Shown here: in pieces, positions 57,783-64,000 of the stretch
How positions within the stretch are numbered: position 1 is the stretch's first letter
Layout of the letters: each line of letters starts with the position of its first letter
From: Antitrichia curtipendula
Taxonomy: Eukaryota; Streptophyta; Bryopsida; Hypnales; Leucodontaceae
DNA length: 64,000 nt
NCBI GenBank assembly: GCA_951230915.1
Contig: OX579635.1
Coordinates: forward strand, 45,012,001-45,076,000
Reading direction: 5' to 3'
Made by a program: the position numbers and the translations under genes
Notes under the pieces: generated by a model
The model's input: the letters and a program-made list of their open reading frames with translations, nothing else
What the model was told of the DNA's origin: nothing
Databases searched by the model: none

Positions 57783-57997
57783 AATACAGTTTAGTTGGAA
57801 TGACAACAAGGCATGGTTGCATCTAATCACATTGAGTTGTCTTCAATCTAAATGGAGGTTTAATTTAGGTCCCACCTTTGCAAAAAGGGGAGATCAAATT
57901 CAAACTTGCACCTCTCGAGGTGTTCTTTTGTGCTTGACCTTCAAAAACAATCAAGTAGAATAAGCTATATCTTGTTGTCATTCCAAGATATTGTATT
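57783..57997. mobile_element. MITE with TTGGAATGACAACAAG inverted ends
   Basis: The ends match perfectly over 16 bp (TTGGAATGACAACAAG at 57795-57810 and its complement at 57971-57986). They match imperfectly outward to AATACA. Total about 215 bp. The interior contains GCACCTCTCGAGGTGTTC, a small palindrome. Single copy in the window, non-coding, superfamily uncertain. Confidence 0.72.
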
Positions 57998-58329
57998 CAA
58001 TAGCCGGTTCATTGCTTTGATATTGAATATTTAATTAAAGTCTAAAAGTAAGCTTTGGCACTTTAAAATATAATTTTTTAAAGTTCAACATTAAATTCAA
58101 GAATATGTAGCAACTAACCTACAATATCTCATCCTTTATAGATGGATATTTTGGAATCCATCTAATTAAGCTTTATACTGTTCATTTAACCTATATTTCC
58201 TACCTTAATATGAATATTCAACTTAAGCATTAGTTTCTTACATAGCTTTAGAAGCTACGTATTGAAGATGTGTAGAGATGAGAATACCAAATATTTATAC
58301 AAGTGCGGTAATAGGAGCTCAACTACTCA

Positions 58330-58672
58330 TAGTTAAGTCAAAAGTAGGAATTATTTTCAAAGTAAAATTTCAGATTTTGTTTCGAAAAAAATTAACTAAG
58401 TTAATGTAAAAAATCAAGATAAATTTCATTTCAAAAAACTTGTTTGACATTTCAAGGCTCCAATCAAAAGTTATGGACAAAGTTTAGAGAGGAGTTGGAA
58501 GATACATTTTTAAGCATGTTCTCTTAATCTTGTCCATAACTTTTTTTTAAAGGTTCAAAATCACAAACGGATTTTTAGAGATGAAATTTAGCTTGATTTA
58601 TCAACTTTTCAAAGTTCAAAGTTTTTCTATTATGCAAAAATAAGGCCTAAAATTATATTTTGAATACAAATG
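58330..58672. mobile_element. Foldback element, copy 2
   Basis: Centre arms CTTGTTTGACATTTCAAGGC, AAAGTTATGGACAAAGTTTA and TTGTCCATAACTTTTTTTTA and the outer arms (AAATCAAGATAAATTTCATT versus its complement) match the foldback at 12768-13095. The copy is more diverged. Confidence 0.68.
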
Positions 58673-60082
58673 TACATTTTGACAAGGAACAATCACACTG
58701 TCATCTTTAAATTATCCCATATCCTTTGAGGTTTTATAATGGACAATGGATTTCATTATAAAAATGACCTCTCATCCCTTCATTTTCACAACATGTTAAT
58801 GAAATAATTTATATATTTTGCCATCAAATTTTTTTTTGATAGTAGATGGTCAAGTGACAAATTGGTGTTTGACTCAATGAATACTTTGAATTTTGGAGAA
58901 ACCATCTTTACATTTATTTGTAGATTTAGTGGTCTAACCCCATAATTAGCAAAATATTTGGCATTTTCTTTTAATTAAGTCAAATTTGCTATCCAAGCAT
59001 AGTAAGCATTGAAAAATGCACAACATAAATAGTTTTTCTATGTAACTTTACAATTAACTATTGTTCAAAATATTTACCTCATTACCTTCTTCACATTTAT
59101 ACAATAACAATGATTTTGTTTGTAGTTGCAATTTAGGTGTTTGCAATTGTAGATTTGACCAAAGCAATCTTAGCACCACCCAAAATAACACAATGGTAGG
59201 AAAATAATATAATTATTTTTACCTTTAAAAAAAAATTCAGATTTTAAAAAGAATATTAAAAAATTATGCTCAATCATTTCCAATTCATTATGAAAGATGA
59301 TTATTTGTCTAGTTCTTGAATAAAATAGAAAAAATTGTAAGTGCTCACTTTATTATGCTCATTTTATTATTTTATCTCCAAGTGTAGATTGTGTTGTAAA
59401 TGTGCAATTTCATGGTATTTATATTAAATTTATTTTAAAATATTATTAAAATAACATTTTCATAAGAGGTAAAAATGATTTCTAATAATTGTTTCTATTT
59501 TTTCCTTAAAAAAATGCATTTAGATCCCCATGTTTAATCAATTTGAAACATAGCTTCTAATTGCATAACATGTACAAAAACATCATTGTAGCTATGAAGA
59601 TTAGTTTCCAATCTTCCATCTTGAAATCTCCTTAATCCTGTAAGCACAAGCTAATCACCATAGAAATCATCCTTCTTGGTACAATGTGAATCACCCACTT
59701 AAAAAAATCCCAAAAGCATTCATTCGAGGTCAAATTGTTGTGTAAGACTATCCTTTCTCACACAAAATTTCAAAGATGAACATATGCACTTCTCTCTTAC
59801 ATAGAATTATTCTCTGTCGGACCACTCTAGTCTACAAAGTCTTTACAAGGTTAAACTTAAAAGATAAACAATGCAAAAAAAACAAATGCATGTATGACCA
59901 AGCACATGTGTAAGAAGGCCAATGACCATGGTACAATTGATGTCTTCTCTTTAGGAACCCTTCAACGATAAGCAACAAACCAAGTGCTAGAATTGTTGAC
60001 ATTTTCTAGTAAGTGTCTATACTTTGAAGACAACGACATTGACATCAAAATGGATATCTATTACTTCAAGCAACAAAGTCTA
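58673..60082. other. Intergenic, AT-rich, no features
   Basis: No gene or repeat borders recognised. Confidence 0.6.
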
Positions 60083-60161
60083 CACTAGTAGAGAAGGAAG
60101 TCTTGGAGCACTAAGCTACAGTGTGAAAGCATGGTGCTCCAAACCTCCTCTTCTACTCGTG
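60083..60161. mobile_element. Miniature CACTA element, copy 2, with CTA target duplication
   Basis: CACTAGTAGAGAAGGAAG then TTGGAGCAC on the left pairs with the right arm, whose complement is CACGAGTAGAAGAGGAGG then TTTGGAGCAC. The arms are about 29 bp. It is flanked by CTA on both sides (60080-60082 and 60162-60164), the expected 3-bp duplication for CACTA insertions. At 79 bp it is little more than two ends. Confidence 0.78.
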
Positions 60162-61244
60162 CTATTTGAACATCAATAATTGCAAATGCTGCTTGCGTGA
60201 AGAATGAAGTGAACTACAGATGAAATGTGTTCAGTTCTCATTCTGCATTTTCTAAGCATGCATAATGAAGCATTTTAAATCAAATAAATACAAGGCATTA
60301 AAAGTGCGTGATCTGCGTTTGTACAACAGGGCACCATTTTCTATGGGCCACAAATCTCCTACTTGGCCACCACCACCACCACCACCACCTTTGTTTGATG
60401 GAAGGAAGGTTCTTTACTTACAAGGATGTCCAAACCCAAAAATTATTGTCAATTGAAAACTGGCCCTGGTCAGGAACTGCAACAACCATCCCCGTGTGTG
60501 AAGAAGTATACAGTGAGTAGTCGTTTGTGTGCACCCAAACACTGACTTGTCACAGAGCTTTCAGCTCTGAACTACAGTCTACACACATACATATATTTAT
60601 AACGAACATTAGGTGGAGTTTTGTGTAAGTAAATCTCAAGGAATTTGGGTACGAAAGAACTAAGAAGGATGCAGGGAAGACCAGTGTAAGGGATTTGAAA
60701 CTCACAGCCTCACTGAGAGGACTCTGACGTACACCCCCTCGGTCTCTGATCCACTCTTGCAGGGCACTCCACAGATTTATAGCGTACGGTTGTCTGTCGT
60801 TTAGAATTTAGAAACAGAAAACGAAGAGACTCCAAGCTTGAGGCTTGCAAACAATCCCTTCAGGTCTTTAGAGATAAGCTCTGCTCACACACAGTTCCAC
60901 CAATAGAGCACAAAAGCAACAGCGGTGAGTAAGGATACAAAATGCACAAGACGTAATGAAAAACAATGTGAATCCTCTTTTCAACCCTTTTAAGTACGGC
61001 AATCTCGCTTTTTCAAGTAAAGGTACATTAAAAACTGTGCGCATTACAAAAGCTCGACATGTTTCTAATACCGAGGAGAGTAGGGCAAGAATGTCTGGTT
61101 GCTAATAGTTAGCACCAGAAACAGGTACAGAAAAAAATTTGTCTGAAGTCTTCGCTGACAGAACATTGCATTCAACTGACAACCTCTTCCACTAATCTTG
61201 GCTGACAGCAATTGTGTGCTTTCATGACATTCTGTGTCACTTAT
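60162..61244. other. Intergenic; CCA microsatellite
   Basis: (CCA)7 or so lies at about 60366-60388. Otherwise near-balanced sequence downstream of the rhomboid gene with no gene detected. Confidence 0.5.
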
Positions 61245-61415
61245 CTGTGCGACAGTCGCAACAAAAGTTGTAGGCTAGTTTCTTTCTCAAGGGAGTCTTT
61301 TAAGGCTCATGACAATCTCTGCAACTAATCTGTGCGACAGTCGCAACAAAAGTTATACAGTAGTTTCTTCTCAAGGTCTTGTAAGGTCAAAGCTTCATGA
61401 CCAATCTGCTTTTGG
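61245..61415 (+). repeat. Tandem duplication of 85 bp with a GCGACAGTCGC palindrome
   Basis: CTGTGCGACAGTCGCAACAA begins units at 61245 and 61330. Both continue as AAGTT...TAGTTTCTT.TCAAGG. GCGACAGTCGC is a perfect inverted repeat around a central A. Confidence 0.75.
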
Positions 61416-61660
61416 TGCTGACAGCAGTAAGTTGTGCAGGCAATAACGAGACAGTAGACACAGTACTGTAGCTCACTTCTAATCCGCCAGAAAAATCAAT
61501 GACGTCGAAAGCGTGGCGTCATGAAATGCCAATACGTGATGACCAAGCTAACAAGAAAATTCCAACACAATCAGTGGTACCCAACCGCAACTCAAAAGCC
61601 TGGCGAAAAGACGAGGAGAAAAGCCTGGCCTTCACCAAATGTGGATACAATGCTAAACAC

Positions 61661-62105
61661 CAGTAAAGACAAGAAGATGCGTTCAATCTTGAGGTCAAAG
61701 AGGAGATCTCTCTCAAATGGAGGCAATTTGACATTATTACACATCAGTAAAGACTAGAAGATGTGTGTTCAATCTTTGAAGAGAAAGAGGATGTCTCTTT
61801 CAAAGGGAGGACAAATGGACATTAGTACACATCAGTAAAGACAAGAAGATGTGTGATCAATCTTTGAAGTGAAAGAGGAGATCGCTCTCGTGTCATATAA
61901 GGGGTGAAGAAGAAGGGAGGGACAATTCACATCATTCTCCACAGGTAAAAACTAGAATATGTGCGTTCAATCTTTGAGTCAAAGAGGAGATCGCTCTCGT
62001 GTGAAGAAGGGAGGAAAAAATCCATATTAATATACACCAGGAATATATATAAGAAGTTATGTTTGACATCCAAGAGGAGGATCGCTCTCAAAGGGAAGAA
62101 ATTCC
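61661..62105 (+). repeat. Tandem repeat of 84-109 bp behind the rhomboid gene
   Basis: Five units start at 61661, 61745, 61833, 61942 and 62038 with CAGTAAAGACnAGAAGATGT-type heads. They carry TTCAATCTTTGA and AAAGAGGAGATCGCTCTC. Unit length varies through indels. The array ends about 12 bp from the stop codon of the minus-strand gene, so it would form most of its 3' UTR or terminator region. Confidence 0.82.
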
Positions 62106-62116
62106 TGACCTCAGAG

Positions 62117-62911
62117 CTACACCAAGTCACTTCCTTGCAAAGTATGGGAAGGTCCTGACCAGCTTGTAGATGACGGCATATTCATATCTGCAACAGACTC
62201 CACCTCCAAATACGGCACTTCAAAAGAAGTACTCCGGCTGAGGCTCCAAACGAACCCAATGCCAATCCAAAACACCATCGTAACAGTCCAATACATGCTC
62301 ATCCCTTGCACAACGCCCCACCCGATGAGGTAGCCCACAACAATTCCTGCCAGGTGTCCCAGGAAGCTCGCCTGCGGGACAATAATGGAGGTGAGCACCA
62401 GGGACTCAAAGGGCGCAAAGCTGATTGGGAGATTGAGCAGCCCAAAGAGGCTGAGCTTCAGAGATGGTTGCCTCACAGCCAGAATCGTCATCCACCCGAA
62501 CACAACACACGAGTATCCCACAGCTGTGACCCTTCTGTAATACTCCAGCTTGAACCGCGTGATGAGCACATGGTACAACCCTAAAACCAAGAGTCCAGAC
62601 AGAAGCACCAAAATGATGGAGTATTGGAGATAGTATGTCGTTCCCAAGTTGTACTCCTTGGCACTCTCCACCACCCCGAGGCTCCAGAGAGCGCTCATGT
62701 TGAACACCAAGTGCAGGAAGCTGATGTGAGAGAATGCGGATGTGATGATACGCCAATGTTGGCCTTGAGAAACGACGGATTCGTAACTCAGCCCCACATC
62801 GCTGTATCCCACATTCCTCCTTTGAATTATAAGCCAGATTACAGAGCAGATGGTGATGGCGCAGGCGCTTGCAGGTTTGGTCACAACCTCGTATAGCAAT
62901 GGTCGTCCCAT
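62117..62911 (-). CDS. RBL13: Rhomboid-like intramembrane protein, RBL13 type
   Basis: An intronless 264-residue frame starts at an ATG in an excellent context (ACCACCATGGG). It is collinear with Arabidopsis RHOMBOID-like 13, including the start (MG-PL-YE) and [19 protein letters not shown]. Visible landmarks are [12 protein letters not shown] (about residues 51-62), [16 protein letters not shown] (67-82, the H-x3-N motif), the presumed catalytic Ser134 in VGYSC and the presumed catalytic His186 in FLGHLAGI. Several hydrophobic segments (about 15-29, 97-117, 131-146, 184-200, 208-224) fit a six-helix membrane core. Rhomboids cleave substrates within membranes; the substrate and compartment here are unknown. 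The serine motif is GYSC rather than the usual GASG, as recalled for RBL13 proteins. It is divergent from the gene starting at 63995. Confidence 0.9.
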   Translation of the reverse strand: MGRPLLYEVVTKPASACAITICSVIWLIIQRRNVGYSDVGLSYESVVSQGQHWRIITSAFSHISFLHLVFNMSALWSLGVVESAKEYNLGTTYYLQYSIILVLLSGLLVLGLYHVLITRFKLEYYRRVTAVGYSCVVFGWMTILAVRQPSLKLSLFGLLNLPISFAPFESLVLTSIIVPQASFLGHLAGIVVGYLIGWGVVQGMSMYWTVTMVFWIGIGFVWSLSRSTSFEVPYLEVESVADMNMPSSTSWSGPSHTLQGSDLV

Positions 62912-63044
62912 GGTGGTGCCCCGAAACCTAATTTTCTTCCTGTCCTCCCAATTGCTAAAATCCTACATGATTCAGTCCAAAAATCTTCATGGGGGTTGCA
63001 TTACCCTGCCCCCTGGAGCAGACGGAGTTCCTTCTCCCTCATGT

Positions 63045-63053
63045 CCCAAACCC
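63045..63053 (+). promoter_or_regulatory. Telobox (AAACCCTAA) upstream of the rhomboid gene
   Basis: AAACCCTAA lies in CCCAAACCCTAACCC, about 135 bp upstream of the minus-strand start. A second partial copy, AAAACCCTAAAA, lies at about 63657. Teloboxes are common in promoters of plant growth and housekeeping genes. Confidence 0.5.
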
Positions 63054-63476
63054 TAACCCGCAATCTCCAAGGCACTCTAAGAAGATATCTGTTACTCAAA
63101 ATTCAGGGGAATCCTGATCACAGAACCTACAAAACAATCATAATGCAATTGCTTCAAAATGCGTACTCCAAAAACTTGACAGCGAGACGTATTTCGACGC
63201 GCCATGTGTTCAAAAATCTTTTGCAAGAAGGATACTACCCTAAACCATATAGATCGAAATTGAAAAATTCACATTGTTTGATGCGACCTACCAAAACCCT
63301 CCCCCAAACCCCAAAGAATTGATTTTGCGAGACACGCTCAATTCTCAATAGTCTTTAGCAAGTCTAACAACCTAAACCTAAACCATTAGGTCAAAAGCGG
63401 AGAACACACATTGACAAAACCCTCCCCCACAGAAACTAATATACTCTCAAAAGCGATTTGAATCATGAGAAAGTGA

Positions 63477-63482
63477 ACTCAC
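63477..63482 (-). other. Candidate 5' UTR splice donor of the rhomboid gene
   Basis: On the minus strand, GGATGGAG|GTGAGTTCAC is a strong donor about 570 bp upstream of the start codon. It could remove the intervening AT-rich sequence, with acceptors such as TTTTAG or GGACAG near 62940-62960. The leader before it holds a short upstream frame, ATG-GCG-CGG-TAT-TAT-stop. Confidence 0.4.
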
Positions 63483-63616
63483 CTCCATCCACCAACGGCC
63501 TCTCCAAGACACATTTCAGAAGCATCGAAAATCTCCAGCAAGCTTTTGAACCTCCTCAAAAAGATCTCAATAATACCGCGCCATTCGTAGCTACACAATC
63601 TCTCAGTGTCCAATAA

Positions 63617-63656
63617 TCTCTCTCTCTCTCTCTATCTCTATCTCTCTCTCTCTCAA
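63617..63656 (+). repeat. CT microsatellite in the divergent promoter
   Basis: (CT)n interrupted by two CTAT units. In the rhomboid-gene orientation this is a GA repeat near the likely transcript start, a common feature of plant leaders and core promoters. Confidence 0.8.
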
Positions 63657-63730
63657 GAAAACCCTAAAATCTGGACGAGGGGTTTGCACAGATTGGAGTT
63701 GCTGCAGGAGCGCACTAGAACGGGTGGAAA

Positions 63731-63770
63731 CATGTGACGTCGGGGGTTACGACCTACGTCAGCAAGTGGA
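63731..63770 (+). promoter_or_regulatory. ACGT-core (bZIP/TGA-type) motifs
   Basis: ATGTGACGTCGG and CTACGTCAGC lie 20 bp apart between the two divergent genes. TGACGTC and ACGTCA match known plant bZIP/TGA-factor sites; the role here is inference. Confidence 0.45.
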
Positions 63771-63937
63771 AGGGAGCGTGGGAACGAGCGTGGGGTACAG
63801 CAACCGAGCGGCCCAAAGGATTTTGTCACCGAGCTTCACAGAGCAGTTGTGCGCACGCTTCCAAGCTCCATCGTCTTCTCCATCGCTCCATCTGCAACTC
63901 CGTCTCTCTCGGTCGGCGATTGCTTCCATCCTTCTCT

Positions 63938-63992
63938 GTAAGTCGAGTCAACTTCTGAGCTCATTCCTCGCTTTTCTCACGCCGTTATTCAG
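63938..63992 (+). other. Putative 5' UTR intron of the gene leaving the window
   Basis: Donor CTCT|GTAAGTCG and acceptor GTTATTCAG|GG enclose only 55 bp, with a CT-rich stretch before the acceptor. It is short for a plant intron, so a longer alternative or no intron is possible. Confidence 0.35.
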
Positions 63993-63994
63993 GG

Positions 63995-64000
63995 ATGCCG
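63995..64000 (+). CDS. Start of a gene running off the window (first two codons)
   Basis: ATGCCG follows a CT-rich, CG-rich leader (about 63800-63937) with CTCCATCGTCTTCTCC and TCCGTCTCTCTCGG, typical of plant 5' UTRs. It lies just after a possible acceptor. Only Met-Pro is visible, so the product is unknown. Orientation is divergent from the rhomboid-like gene with about 1.1 kb between start codons. Confidence 0.35.

Overview
The window looks like plant nuclear DNA. It is very AT-rich and gene-poor, and it is crowded with decayed transposons and tandem repeats. Two compact gene islands have near-balanced or GC-rich coding sequence: an F-box gene at about 47.7-50.5 kb, and a divergent pair at 62.1-64.0 kb made of a rhomboid-like gene and the start of a new gene. 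The proteins are land-plant types: an F-box protein of the At5g15710-like group and a protein collinear with Arabidopsis RHOMBOID-like 13. The repeats are also plant-type: CACTA, Stowaway-like, Tourist-like, L1-like LINE and Ty3/gypsy. I infer a land plant with a sizeable repeat fraction, perhaps a non-flowering lineage. The species cannot be fixed from the sequence.

Layout. 0-13 kb: a family of about 0.93 kb elements bounded by TTAA-CCCCTAAAGG inverted ends (six clear copies in the whole window), several short MITE families, and a hAT-like BED-zinc-finger transposase pseudogene (minus strand, 5.3-7.9 kb). That pseudogene is broken by stop codons, frameshifts and a Tourist-like MITE with a clean TTA target duplication. 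13-29 kb: foldback elements, a tRNA-like SINE relic, a degenerate coding relic (15.2-15.6 kb), a heavily C-to-T decayed LTR-like block (17.7-19.0 kb), CACTA-type mini-elements, a telobox minisatellite, and more copies of the TTAA family. 29-41 kb: a better-preserved LTR-like block (31.1-32.4 kb), several minisatellites, a LINE fragment (zinc knuckle and endonuclease) and a Ty3/gypsy gag-protease relic (37.0-40.9 kb) split by another MITE. 41-47 kb: further repeats and a satellite array of about 177 bp. 47-51 kb: the F-box gene with a TATA promoter, a G-rich tract upstream, and a 27-bp hairpin repeat downstream. 51-60 kb: MITEs, one orphan exon with good splice sites, an inverted partner of the 46-kb satellite, and AT-rich filler. 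60-64 kb: tandem repeats behind the rhomboid gene, then a roughly 1 kb divergent promoter with teloboxes and TGACGTC-type motifs leading into the first codons of a gene that runs off the window.

Only two genes look intact: the F-box protein, probably an SCF ubiquitin-ligase substrate adaptor, and the intramembrane rhomboid-like protein. They do not form a shared pathway. The unusual material is in the repeats: a plant element family with piggyBac-like TTAA/CCC ends, MITE families sharing TAAGG ends, a MITE family that carries ACGT-core palindromes, and satellite arrays in inverted orientation on either side of the F-box gene.
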